A stretch of DNA of 46,471 nucleotides from assembly GCA_034687125.1 (NCBI GenBank), contig JAQGBZ010000452.1:1-46471 (forward strand), in the 5' to 3' direction. The position numbers and the translations under genes are program-made. Below are positions 36,101-46,471 of this stretch, piece after piece (position 1 is the stretch's first letter; each line of letters opens with the position of its first letter). The notes beneath the pieces were generated by a model, which was not told the DNA's origin, ran no database searches, and saw only the letters and a list, made by a program, of their open reading frames with translations. The stretch is from Neelides folsomi. Lineage: Eukaryota > Arthropoda > Collembola > Neelipleona > Neelidae.

Positions 36101-37307
36101 TCTATACTCTAGTATTATGAAGGAATAAATTAAATGATTCAATTTTTACCTTTTTCAATTCCATCCACTGTTGAGCTTCTTGAACACAAGCAAACTCAAC
36201 AAAGGCGAACTCACGGGAAATTCCTTGATTATAGGTTAAAACATTCAAAATTGTTCGATAATAAGGTTTAAAATATTTGTTTAGATAAATAATTACCTGT
36301 ATCGCGATTGCGAATAAGTCGAATGTCTTTAACATGAAGTGAACAGTTCAAGATATCCTGGCGAATCTGAACAATGGACAATATTTTATAAAAATAAGCT
36401 GTTTACACGAAAATTGCTTAAAATGGATTATTTACATCATGTTCCGTAATATGGGGTGCGAGTCCACGGACCATCACAGTCGAATTTGGCTCTTGGTATT
36501 TATATGAATCGTTGTTGGAACGGTCGTCCCTTTCGTAATACCCATCACTTGAAAGTAAAATAAACAAAGATGAATACAGAGTATAAATACACTTATTATA
36601 ATACAAGTCAGTACTCTCTGAATAATGAACTTATGCTAAATTAGGCAATTTTATTAGTTTAGCTAATAATTATATTAGCTAAACTAATAAAATTGTTCCA
36701 TAAATTCATTTAGAATTTTACGTTATTTATTAAGAAAGGCAAAAATGATTAGAATGGGAGTTAAAACATTTCCGTCAACCTGTGATATTCATTTTCTCTT
36801 GAATCATAGGAATCGTAAGAGTCGTACTCGTAATCATAAGATTTATGCCGATGTCTTCTCGACCTTCCTCTTGACCATGATCTTGAGCGAGATCGAGAAT
36901 AATCCGAGGACTCGGACTCTGAACGCGATCTGCTCCTTCGTCGATGGCGTTTCCTTTCCTTTCTTCTCTTCTTTTTATCATATCGGGATTCTCGGTGTTT
37001 TCTAAAAATAAAGATAATTTGAATATTATTCAAAGGGATTTCAAAGTGTTATCATCCTTCCGTTAAAGAATTGAAGTTAATATTAAGCATATGTTTTATA
37101 TAAAAACATTTTTCAAAAATTTGCCCACTACTTTTCTTTTTTTCTTTTATGTGACTTAGATGAGGAAGTGGATGGAAAATCGTCATCGGAGGGCGAGTCG
37201 ACATCTGAGTAAATCTCCACTTGTCGACGAAGTTGATCTTCCACTGGTTCGGCAACATACTGATTATACCTGGACGAACAGGCCTCGTCCTCTCCTCCTC
37301 TCTCCAT
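33152..37307 (-). CDS. RNA-binding protein of the RBM5/RBM10 family
   Basis: Many exons. Domains in order: an RS/RD-rich head ([20 protein letters not shown], about 36,800-36,990) after the start [15 protein letters not shown]1 ([15 protein letters not shown] .. [11 protein letters not shown], 36,130-36,500); a RanBP2-type zinc finger ([21 protein letters not shown]-x2-C-x10-C-x2-C, 35,800-36,060); RRM2 ([20 protein letters not shown], 35,460-35,705); an OCRE domain of aromatic repeats ([20 protein letters not shown], 34,380-34,650); a C2H2 finger ([17 protein letters not shown], 33,905-34,100); and a G-patch ([20 protein letters not shown], near 33,470). The stop follows [18 protein letters not shown]5/10 act in 3' splice-site choice within prespliceosomal complexes. 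One copy is usual in invertebrates, so I give no vertebrate paralog name. Exon borders were not all fixed. Confidence 0.92.
36646..36695. repeat. Perfect 22-bp inverted repeat in RBM5-like intron
   Basis: The arm at 36,646-36,667 (CAATTTTATTAGTTTAGCTA plus AT) and the arm at 36,674-36,695 are exact reverse complements with a 6-base AATTAT loop. In the pre-mRNA of the minus-strand gene it would form a long AU-rich hairpin. It lies in the intron between the RS-rich exon and the RRM1 exon. Confidence 0.85.
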
Positions 37308-38054
37308 CTAATATTAAAAATCAATTAAATTGGAAAACTCAACTTATTTTCAAGTTGTGTTGAGACGTAAAAATAAAATCCTCACTTCAACAGATAATTA
37401 AAGGCGACGTCCTTTGAACCTTATTATTTGAGAAATTTAACAACACATAGATGAATGACGTGTAATTATTAGGGGAAAAACGCAATTAAATTAAATAAAG
37501 GAAACTGTTAAGTTTTGAAGCCCCTTTAAACTCCCTTCAACTTCATTTGAATTAAAATAAAACTGGAGGTTGATGCCTGAGGTCATTCGTACATGCTCCC
37601 ACACTCCCGGTTGACCAGCTGATCCAAGTCGTTCAATATTCCGTAATATATTTAATAGGAACTGAGCCAAGGGATTTTGTGAGCAATTAATTGGCGAGAG
37701 GTTGGGTCGGACGTTGAAAGAAATGCGCAAGGCGCAAGTCCACCTTTTAGTTTTCTCGTCCTTTTAATTTCCACTCTTCTACTTTGATAATTAGAAAGGT
37801 TGAAGGTAATTAGAGTAGGTAATTGAAATGAGCGCATAGGTAAATATTTGAAATCAGGATCAAGGCAGGAAATTGGAAATTGTAGAATAGAAGATCCAAC
37901 CCCAGGGACTTTTAGCGGAAATACTCAGGTTGAAAACCCAATCCTTAATTCTTAATTAAACCAAGTGTGATATTCCTTTCGCTCAAATTGAACCAAAAAA
38001 AGAAAGCGGAACAATGAGTCTCACTACCTGATGATGTCTTGAGGTGTAGAGAAA
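37308..38054. promoter_or_regulatory. Divergent region between RBM5-like gene and DENND6
   Basis: About 750 bp between divergent starts; it must contain both promoters. Short open frames here (for example 37,491-37,837 on the minus strand) have no conserved features or splice support. No repeats stand out. Confidence 0.4.
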
Positions 38055-41000
38055 GATGGAGGGAGTTCAGGTCAGCCCGACGCTTCCATGGGACAACTTC
38101 AGGGAATGGATCCATTGCATTGCCGTGGTCACCTTTGACCTCGAACTGGGGCAAACTCTGGAGGTGAGTGTTGATCATTTCTATGTTGGTTGGAGAGATT
38201 AAAACGGCCTTTTAATTGTCTTCCCAGCTTGTCTACCCATCACATGTGAAGTTAAGCGAGGACGAGAAGAGCAACATCTGCTACTTGTCATTTCCGGATT
38301 CCAACAGCGGCTGCATGGGCGACTCGCAATTCCACTTCCGCATTCGACACGAAGGGCCAAGAACCCGAACGCATCCCGCCACCCCGCCGCCACTAACCGT
38401 CGACCAACATTTCATTTTCGGATACGTTTACTTTCGTCAAGTGAAGGATCCGTCACTGAGGAGAGGTTACTTCCAAAAGGTACTTGTCTAAACCACTGGA
38501 TTACACACCGTTTTATTAGATCTAAGTAACTAAGTAGTACTTATGATATGATTACTGTACAATTAATATTCTTTTACACAGTCTGTGGTCATTTTGAGCA
38601 AACTCCAATTTGTCAATTTGTTCAATGAGATCCTTGGAATTCTCGCTCCGGCTTATTTTGATCAAGGGCAAAAGGCCATTGAAATTGCTTGCCAACACAT
38701 TTTCCAGTGGTCGTCTCCAGTTCCTGGGCAAATGCTCAATTTGCCATTTCTCAGAACAGTTTTCCAAGTGAGTGACCATTCCAAACTTTTATCGTGGGTT
38801 TAAATTGTAATTAAATTGTAATTTTTCAACTAATCCATTGGATGTTCTTAGGTTTTGATCCCAACATTGGTTAATCCGCGTGTGAATGGATCTCCAATCA
38901 AGTGCAAGGTGAAAAGCGAGAGTTCTCTTCCGGTGAGCATCATCGCTTCCGTACACGAACCAGATCTTTTCCTCTACTTCCGACCTGTCCTCACTCACAT
39001 CAATCTTCTCTGGGAGCTGGTCCTCACCTCTGAACCGCTTGTTGTGATGGCCCCTGTTCCTGAAACCGTTTCTTCGACCGTCCACGCCCTCGTCAGGTAG
39101 TAAATTACTCTCAATTCCCTTAGAGCTAATGCCCATCCAGGACTAATATTTTATTTTACGGTTCATTTCAGTATGATATACCCTTTGCGATATTGTGCAG
39201 ACTTCCGTCCCTACTTCACTATTCATGACAGTGACTTTAAGGAAGTGACGAGAAAAAATTCCCCTCCGCCCCCTGTCATATTGGGAGTTACCAACCCATT
39301 TTTTGCCAAAACACTCCAACATTGGCCGCACATCCTTCGTATTGGAGATCAAAGTAATAGGAAGATTCTCAAACTTCCATTTTCCTTCCCTTTCATTCAT
39401 GTCATGTCATATTATTAATGTTAATTTACTAATTAATAAAAGAAATGATCCTTAAAAGATATATTTTATATCAAAATAGATGGGGCCAGTAAAGTGAAAA
39501 AGGCGAGCAATCTCAAACTCATTGATTCTCAATCTGGAGTTTACACAAGTTACAGGTGAACTTGGGTTTCAATCTCTCAACTTTTATTACGGACACCTGG
39601 TCAAATGGGAATATTCTAGCCATTTTCGTTTTATTTAGGGGATTCCTTCAAAAAGATAAAAGTTTGCTGAGCAAAGTTGAAAAAGGCGTAGATTTCCATC
39701 GGTCTGGTGAGGTTCAAACCTGCATTCTTCGTCGTCATCTTTTGGAGCTCACAGAGTCTTTTATGATTCCTCTTGAAAGATACATCGGCTCTCTAATGCC
39801 CCTGCAAAAAAACATTTGCCCTGCTAAGGTTCCCTTTTACGATTTTATTACTCTTCATTTTAAGGATGTACCAGTACCAGTAATGATGCATAGTTAATTT
39901 AATTTGTAGTTATTAAGGCTCCGTATAGATATCTATATAGATATAGATAAATTGTAGATTAGATATTCAAGACATCTATAAGCTTAGATATAGATTAGAT
40001 CGAACCGTTTTGCTGTAGATAAGTTTGTAGATGTCCATATATCTATAGATAAATCTAAATATCTATAAGTATAAAAATTATTCTTCGTTGTCTTTATAAA
40101 TTGAAAAAAACTTTCCATTTTACAATAAATGTCGCCCAAAATATTTATTTACATATAAAAATATTGATAAACTTGTAATAAGTTAATAAAATATATAGAA
40201 ATCTACAGTTAACATAGATATAGATTGGTCAATACATATCTATAGATTATCTATATAGATATAGATTGGCCATTTATCTATAGATATAGATTAGATACGG
40301 AATTTCTTCATATCTACGGCCGTAGATATAGATTTAGATTAGATACGGATTTTTTTATCTATACGGAGCCTTAGTAGTTATAGTTAATTCAATTTGTAGC
40401 TATAGTTAATTTATACTTAATTTAAATGTACATTGTTTTAATAGTAGTGATAACAGTATCATCATTATTTCAACTCCAGGCTGCACCGGTTCCTCGCCCG
40501 TTCAAACCCGATGATTTTCTCTCCACATTGGACCAGTCCGGGCCTCAATTAACTACGGGAATCAAAGGGGAATGGGCTGGACTTTATAGGAAGTTCTTTC
40601 GATCAATCAACTTTTCAGAATGGTACAATGCTCGGTACAGAGAAGCAGCTAATAAACTTCAAGCCCTCCATTTAGAAGCCATTGCAGAAACAGTAAATTC
40701 TTTCATTTATTTGGTATTATTAAATGTTAAATGTCCATAGAATACCTTAAATTTTAATAAAAATATCTTTATTTTGGCCATTATAAGACATTTGAAAGGA
40801 TGCCAATAAAAGTTGTTTCATAATTTGGTTTGCCATTAAAGATCATACATAGAGTAAACTAGATTGTAGTAGACCCAGAATTTTCGTAAATATGAAAAGA
40901 TTTTACAAGTTAATTTAATTTCTGAGATTTGATGTTTTTTGTAGGATGTTTTGGATTGGGTGTCGGGACGGGATGAGGTGGAAGCTGTGGACCTCATCCT

Positions 41001-41142
41001 TCGACTCCGTGAACAAATGGCACTCACCCATCTCCCCTTCACTCATTGTCAGACTGATGTAAGGGGGAAGCTGCAAACTCAAGTCGACCTCATCCTTGCC
41101 ACTTTACCTGATGACCTCCAAATACTTCTCAAGTCAAAATAA
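38055..41142 (+). CDS. DENND6: DENN domain protein 6 (Rab guanine exchange factor)
   Basis: Nine exons, beginning at 38,055, about 38,228, 38,582, 38,853, 39,172, 39,481, 39,640, 40,482 and 40,946. Signature segments match DENND6[126 protein letters not shown] and [20 protein letters not shown]. Vertebrate DENND6A is an exchange factor for Rab14 in endocytic recycling that controls cadherin shedding. The seventh intron is enlarged by a hAT-like element (39,914-40,373). A single DENND6 gene is expected in invertebrates, so A or B is not assigned. Confidence 0.95.
39914..40373. mobile_element. hAT-like miniature element, copy 1 (in DENND6 intron)
   Basis: The ends TAAGGCTCCGTATAGAT and ATCTATACGGAGCCTTA are exact inverted repeats. 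The direct repeat GTAGTTAT flanks both sides (39,906-39,913 and 40,374-40,381). An 8-bp duplication is the hallmark of hAT transposition. The 460-bp interior is mainly reiterated TAGATATAGATTA-type words on both strands and encodes nothing. A central non-repetitive segment (TTTACAATAAATGTCGCCCA, near 40,120) is shared with copy 2. Confidence 0.92.
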
Positions 41143-42064
41143 TCATCTCCTGCATATCCTCCACATTGACAGAGTCCTTTATATGAATCATATTTACACG
41201 AATATATTTAAATATATCAAGAGTTTTACAATTAAATACCCGATTCCTGTGCCTCTTACGAGGAATTCTCTAAAATTTCGGACTTCTATTTTTATATATA
41301 TATAATTGATATTCGTGCCAAGAGTGTCCCAATTTAATTGGATGAAGTGATTGAATTCCTAAGTAAAAATTGTCTCAAATTTGAAGACGCCAAATAAATG
41401 ACCGTCTTCCTAAATATTTATTGAACGCATGTCAATCACAATTAAAATGTTAATATGTATATAAGGAACCAGAAAACATTATTTTTCTTTACTTATTGTT
41501 AGGCATAGGATTAGGTAAATACATTGGATATTCAATTATTAAATTCTCTAGTTTTCCGTGTGATGAAAATAACGCAACTATCGATATTACCTTGAAGAAT
41601 GAAACTAGAACTCATGCAAAAATGGTTTGAAAGAAAATGAATTAAAATTTTTATATTTTATAACATTTTAAAAAACAGTGCACGTTAATTATTGATAGTT
41701 TTAATAGCATTTGCCAATCACATAAAATGCATTTTTAATGATTTCATCGTTAATGTAAAGGGCGAAGTAAATACTTAATTATTGCAATAATTATATTTAT
41801 AAGTAAACTACCTCAAATACAAGCCAGACCAATTTCTACACGAAGGAAAGTTTGGGGTTTATTGCGAGAATAAAAACAAGCTAACGATAAGAACCGGCGC
41901 TAGCTTTATCCATACCCAAGCCCAAACCAAACGCATCAAATTCTTTTAATTTGACCCAAAGTTAAAATTAGTTAATTGTTTAAGCTTGAACATGAAATTA
42001 CCATCGTCCTTATAGACTTAAATTAAGTTTATTTACCTTTAGCTTTCCTTTCATCATTTGCGAA
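41143..42064. other. AT-rich spacer between DENND6 and MED28
   Basis: The left part is the 3' flank of DENND6 and the right part the promoter of MED28. No coding frame, RNA gene or repeat with clear ends was found. Confidence 0.45.
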
Positions 42065-43074
42065 ATGGCAAGCGGAGGTTCGCTGAATCCGCCGCCGGTC
42101 CCAAAGAAGTACAACCCTTGTGACGAATTTGAGGAGTCCTTCATGGTATAACAAATTATATTAATAATATTCTCATAAAGCCTTTAAATTGTGACATTGA
42201 TTTTATTTATATTGAATTGTGATTTATTTCCATTTTAATGACAACGTTATTATGTGTTTTTTACAATATACATACATACACATTTCATTAAGTTTTTATT
42301 TCATTTGGATAAAATTTTTAAATTTCTAGGCGTGTTTAAACTCCATTTCCAAAGGCGAACAACTTAATCATGTTGATAGTGGGGAAAGTCGAGTGGACGC
42401 TGAAGCTCGGGTCGAAGAACTCCTTACAGCTGCTAGGAAGATGGAAGCGTATTTCATCAAAAAGCGATTGCAAATCGCCACCCTCCGCCCTGACACGCTC
42501 CTGCGGGACGAAACGAACGAGTTGAAGCTCGAACTGGCCAGGAAGGAAGAACTACTTAAGAAAAATGTGGAAAAAATGGCATATTGGCAAAATATGCTTC
42601 AAGATATGCAATCACTTACAACTGGTAAATAATAATGAAATTAATATTTTTATTATCCAAAACTCTCTAAATCAGATTTGATCGTAATATGCATCGATAT
42701 TTAAATAGTTTGATACATATGTATTTAACTAGTGGTATGTTTTATCAAATCCAACCTTATTGACTTCTTATGTTACAGTTCGTGGGAAAGAGGGAATGAT
42801 TTTGCCAACTGGAGTTCCAGGTCCTCCGGTTCAGGGGCCACCCACCCCGGGTACGAGGGCAAGTACACCAGGGTCTGTGTTGGGAAGGCCCCAAACTCCT
42901 GCTGGGGGACCCCCGAGTGTTCCATCGCAAGGACGAATGCCTGGAAGTCCATCGCTCAATTTCCCTTCCCCTGGAGGAATTGGAATGCAAGGGGTGTCAT
43001 CAGGGCTCCAAGGGCCGCTAGCATTTCTTGAAAAGACCACTTCTGGAATTGGAATGGGCGAAGGAAAACACTAG
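42065..43074 (+). CDS. MED28: Mediator complex subunit 28
   Basis: Three exons (42065-42145, about 42330-42625, about 42779-43074), roughly 225 residues; human MED28 has 178. It is a head-module Mediator subunit. Matching blocks: DEFEESFMACLNSIS (human ELESSFEACFASL), the long coiled coil ARVEELLTAARKMEAYFIKK with LRPDTLLRDETNELKLELAR, KMAYWQNMLQDM, and the end AFLEKTTSGIGMG (human AYLEQASANIP). The extra length is a Gly/Pro/Ser-rich insertion between coil and tail (PTGVPGPPVQGPPTPGTRAS onward), all in exon 3. Confidence 0.88.
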
Positions 43075-43609
43075 CGAGTAGGGAACTAATGTTCCATTTA
43101 ACATCTTGGGTGTTAAATTATTTTTGAATACCATTTTTTAATGTCTAAAGTCACCATTATAATAAATATTTATGAAATACTAAACACAACCTCAATTTAA
43201 TCAAATCAATGCATCGAACTGGATGATTCTTTTCATGATTCGGTTCAGGTCAATTCATGAGTTAAAGTTATCGGCAGTTATCTCTTCGTCCAGTCCATTG
43301 TATCATTTTTAATCAGCTCAATTCAATTCTTTTAGATTTAGTGGCATTTCATTACATAATGCCCAATTCCATCTTATATCATCAACTAGGAGTATTGACG
43401 TAACTTGCGTAACTTATGTCACATCGTGATGCTTACGTTACCTAAGCGCCATTACGCTGTGTCACAACATGGCCTCAATCTATTTGTAACGATCTACTAG
43501 ACCCTTTGAGGGTTTGAGGGTATTATCACTTACCATCACTAGACCTGGCTTAGGTTGGCAAGTTAGGTTGGTGAGGAAATGATTCATAATATAATAAATA
43601 ATTACTTTA
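43075..43609. other. MED28 3' flank
   Basis: AT-rich; AATAAA at about 43,160 is a fair polyadenylation signal for MED28. Around 43,394-43,470 there is a short cluster of GTAAC/GTTAC words in both orientations, without clear element ends. No gene is seen. Confidence 0.4.
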
Positions 43610-43617
43610 GTCCTGAA

Positions 43618-44042
43618 TAAGGCTCCGTATAGATATAGATAAATTGTAGATTAGATATTCAAGATATCTATAAGCTTAGATATAGATATAGATTAGATCG
43701 AACCGTTTTGCTGTTTGTAGATATCCATATGATATCTATAGATAAATCTAAATATTTTTCGTTGTCTTTCCATTTTACAATAAATGTCGCCCAAAATACT
43801 TATTTACATATAAAAATATTGATAAACCTGTAATAAGTTAATGAAATATATAGAAATCTACAGTTATCTATAGATAACTATAGATATAGATTGGTCAATA
43901 CATATCTATAGATTATCTATATAGATATAGATTGGCCATTTATCTATAAGCGTAGATATAGATTAGATACGGAATTTCTTCATCATATCTACGGCCGTAG
44001 ATATAGATTAGATACGGATTTTTTTATCTATACGGAGCCTTA
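43618..44042. mobile_element. hAT-like miniature element, copy 2
   Basis: It has the same TAAGGCTCCGTATAGAT terminal inverted repeats and TAGATA-rich interior as copy 1, with small internal deletions (425 bp). The 8-bp direct repeat GTCCTGAA flanks it exactly (43,610-43,617 and 44,043-44,050). The flank differs from copy 1, so the two are independent insertions rather than a segmental duplication. Confidence 0.92.
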
Positions 44043-44050
44043 GTCCTGAA

Positions 44051-44999
44051 GCTATGATTGGTTGGCTAGTGCGCATGATTCAATTATAGCAGGGTATAAA
44101 GGGACTCGAAAAGTAGAAAGCGTCATTCCGCTCTCTGGAACCTTACAGCTGCCATCATAAGGTAAATCAACAAGGAATTAATAGAGCAAGAGATCACAGA
44201 CGAAACTCTCCCAACTTTAAAATCTGCAGATGTAAGTCAAATTCGTAAAACCAATTCGAGCTGAGATAAGGTATAATAAGGTTGAGGTGAGAGAAAACAA
44301 GGTGACCTTGGGTTATAAAATGGAATTAAATTGGATGTTCAGAAATTTCAAAATTGTGACTAACAAAAATCAGGCTTAGTTTTAGGATGACCTCACTAGG
44401 GCCCTTTAATCTATAGCGAATCATGTTATTTTTTCTTAAATAAATTACTCTAATTGAGGTCAAAGAGTCATCCATTGAGTATGTTAGAGTCCTAAGGGAT
44501 AGATGTCGCGAATGTTATAATAAGTTACGCTTGCGTGAGTCCACTTTCTCTTCCTGAGGAGAGTTGAATGTAAAACACTCGATTGGTTGGCTATCCCAAA
44601 ATCCCCAGAATCCCAACCCTGTGGTCCCTTCTTGTGCTGTGGGGTGAGGGACCAGAAGGCATCCCAACCGCCCATATCAATCTCACCAATCTCCGAACAC
44701 GCCACTACGTACCCGTTCATACTCAAAACTTAGTCAAAAGGTCAACCTCGATATCTCCAAGGAAAGAACCCAGGTCGTGCACCACTCAGATGAGGAATTT
44801 TAATTTTACCCAGTTTACATTATTTTACCCAAACTTGCAAAAGAATCCAGAATTTGTTGTGACGTGATTTTTGTTCAAACCATGATTAAAAATTGAAACA
44901 AATCCTCTTTCTTTCAGCATGTTGACCATTACGTAACTTTGATCCGCCCAACAAGATTTGTCGAATAATATAATTTTGTTCAATTGGCTGGTCACTAGA
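44051..44999. other. Spacer with possible promoter and short unproven frames
   Basis: TATAAAGG at about 44,094 on the plus strand is followed about 30 bases later by TCATTCC, an initiator-like word, and by donor-like GTAAAT and GTAAGTC sites (44,160-44,240). This could be a noncoding or leader transcript; no long plus frame follows. On the minus strand an ATG at about 44,720 opens a 78-codon frame to 44,484 with coding-like composition (MGGWDAFWSLTPQHKKGPQG). Neither has family support. Confidence 0.25.
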
Positions 45000-46333
45000 A
45001 TGGGAAGTAAGCAGAAGCGGAAAGCTCCCCCGAGGGCCAAAGCAGCGAAAAAACGTAAAATTGTAAACACGAGGAGAACAGTTTTGCAAGAAAAAAATAT
45101 CAATTCGGCTCCAGCTCCCAAACCAAAATGTGATCTTAAAAATGCACAAATTTCGCTTGTTCCTCTCAACGTTTCAATGGTCGCCGTAGCCAATTTAAAG
45201 GTAAAATAAATTTTATAATTTTTCAATCACCGATTCTTCGAGTTTTATATAATTAACTCATTTTATATAATTAATCTTTAATTAAGTTTTGATCTGTCCA
45301 ATTGACATATCAACCACTTGATGATTTGGATGAGTCAATTGAATACACTAACATTAAATGAATATTTATTTTTGTTTTAGATACCCAAAGTTCATTTGGA
45401 ACAATTGGCTCCTTGTCCTCCCAAAATAGAAGTCCAGAAAATGTCACGGGTGAGTCTCCAAGAATTTTTATTATTAACTTTATTAATCCCTAATACTTTG
45501 ACATCGTTCCTAAAACGCACTTGATATTTGTTTCAATATTTACATAGTTTGTTAAAAACTAAATTGGTTACATATAGTTTTACATATTTTATTTATCCAT
45601 TTCGAATGTTAATATTGGATATTTAAATTTTAGGCCTCCTTTGCGAGCTTATTTGAATTGAAAGAAGTTGATCAAGCCAATTCATCTCTGAATTGTAAAG
45701 GAAAACCAGAAATGACCCAAACATCTTTTCGCCAGAAATACAACTTTCGACGTGCATCGCAAATAACGAGTTTGTTCCGAAACAACCCGCTTCCAATTAC
45801 TTCAAAGAAAGGCCAGGATGTTGTTCACAAGTCCGGTTTCGGGCTTTGTCAGAATCCCGAGAAGTTTGTCCTTAAAAACGACAAATTGTGCTCAACAAAA
45901 GGGCGAATCAAAGGGCCAAACATTAAATGTCCGATTATTACCAAAAATACGAAAATCATTCCTGATGGGATATACTCACACAAATACCTGTTTACGCGGA
46001 GGCAAAAGCAGCAGAGGAGGAGCGAACTTATCATTGGTATTTGTTGAACCATTATCTTGTGGTTAAAGATTCAATTTGTTTAATTTATTCAATTGTCAAT
46101 TTCTAGGGCTTCCAAAGAAAAGTTGGGACAATTACAACAAAGTGAACTTGAAGAGTTTCGTAAAGCTCGACACGCTGAGTTCAGAGGAAATTTCTCGGAT
46201 GATCAAAGGCGGCCTCTCAGATAAAGAGACTAAGAAGTTGATGTTCCACAAGCGGATGAATCGGGTCTTGAAGAGAATGGACAATAATCAAGTTGATCTC
46301 GTCGTCCCCGGAACCTCCAGTGGTAATAAATAA
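45000..46333 (+). CDS. Unrecognised basic nuclear-type protein, four exons
   Basis: Exons 45000-45200, 45381-45449, 45634-46036 and 46107-46333 splice in frame to 299 residues. I do not recognise the family. The start MGSKQKRKAPPRAKAAKKRK is a dense bipartite-type nuclear localisation signal. The middle is basic, Asn/Lys-rich and low in predicted order (KYNFRRASQITSLFRNN, KGRIKGPNIKCP). The last exon looks most structured and may be a small helical domain (NYNKVNLKSFVKLDTLSSEE then GLSDKETKKLMFHKRMNRVL). Exon phases, donors (GTAAAA, GTGAGT, GTATTT) and acceptors are all good, and frame is kept across three introns, so a real gene is likely. A chromatin or nucleolar role is only a guess from composition. 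Rapid divergence could hide a known family. Confidence 0.75.
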
Positions 46334-46471
46334 ATAAATATTCAATTTTCTTATCAATCAACAGAGAACTCTTTTTCTTTTCATCTTCACCGCTCATATG
46401 GGATTAAGAAATCTAAAGGGAGAAGATTCAGATTTTTATTTTATTTTAAACGTTTCTAAAGGTTCCAATAA

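Noticed and set aside
43380..43480. Cluster of GTAACTT/GTTACG words that looks like a CRE-type or palindromic element
   Set aside because: The words are not in a consistent arrangement and there are no defined ends or nearby start site.
1..46471. CRISPR array, bacterial operon or viral genome
   Set aside because: The only tandem array has no spacers, genes have spliceosomal introns and metazoan families, and no viral or prokaryotic gene was seen.
1..46471. tRNA or rRNA genes
   Set aside because: No cloverleaf with A/B boxes or rRNA core sequence was noticed by eye on either strand; a covariance scan was not possible here.

Overview
The window is nuclear DNA from an animal, most probably an arthropod. 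Protein-coding genes are split by many short GT-AG introns (often 50-150 bp). Exons are relatively GC-rich while introns and spacers are very AT-rich, and every recognisable product has clear animal orthologs. I cannot place the species. Gene boundaries were built by hand from reading frames, splice signals and family knowledge; single coordinates may be off by a base or two.

Layout, left to right. 1-1,910 is a decayed tandem array of a unit of about 96 bp. 2,790-8,239 (-) is a membrane M1 aminopeptidase (aminopeptidase N type, 19 exons). 8,859-9,303 (-) is a previously unrecognised two-exon gene for a 64-residue secreted peptide. 9,692-12,988 (-) is proteasome subunit Rpn1/PSMD2. 13,642-15,677 (+) is mitochondrial methionyl-tRNA synthetase. 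16,037-17,566 (-) is an HPDL-type dioxygenase. 18,111-18,659 is a short inverted-repeat transposon. 19,332-22,894 (+) is best read as one eight-exon TADA1/ADA1-like SAGA subunit with a very large central insertion. 23,155-23,899 is a pogo-like element. 24,155-25,802 (-) is FKBP6/Shutdown. 26,130-28,587 (+) is release factor eRF1 with two alternative last exons. 28,700-30,419 (-) is CHMP7. 30,849-32,028 (+) is a phosducin-like protein. 33,152-37,307 (-) is an RBM5/RBM10 splicing factor. 38,055-41,142 (+) is DENND6. 42,065-43,074 (+) is Mediator subunit MED28. 45,000-46,333 (+) is an unrecognised basic protein. Two copies of one hAT-like miniature element lie at 39,914-40,373 (inside a DENND6 intron) and 43,618-44,042.

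The genes are mostly housekeeping: protein breakdown (Rpn1), translation (MARS2, eRF1), transcription (TADA1, MED28), splicing (RBM5), and membrane traffic (CHMP7, DENND6). They form no pathway. Several pairs are head-to-head with short shared promoter regions: FKBP6/eRF1 (about 330 bp), CHMP7/PDCL (about 430 bp), Rpn1/MARS2 (about 650 bp) and RBM5/DENND6 (about 750 bp). eRF1 and CHMP7 are tail-to-tail about 110 bp apart.

The most notable points are the duplicated, mutually exclusive 3' exons of eRF1, the orphan secreted peptide gene with its own TATA box, the hidden TADA1 ortholog with its expanded middle, and the pair of hAT-like elements with intact 8-bp target duplications.
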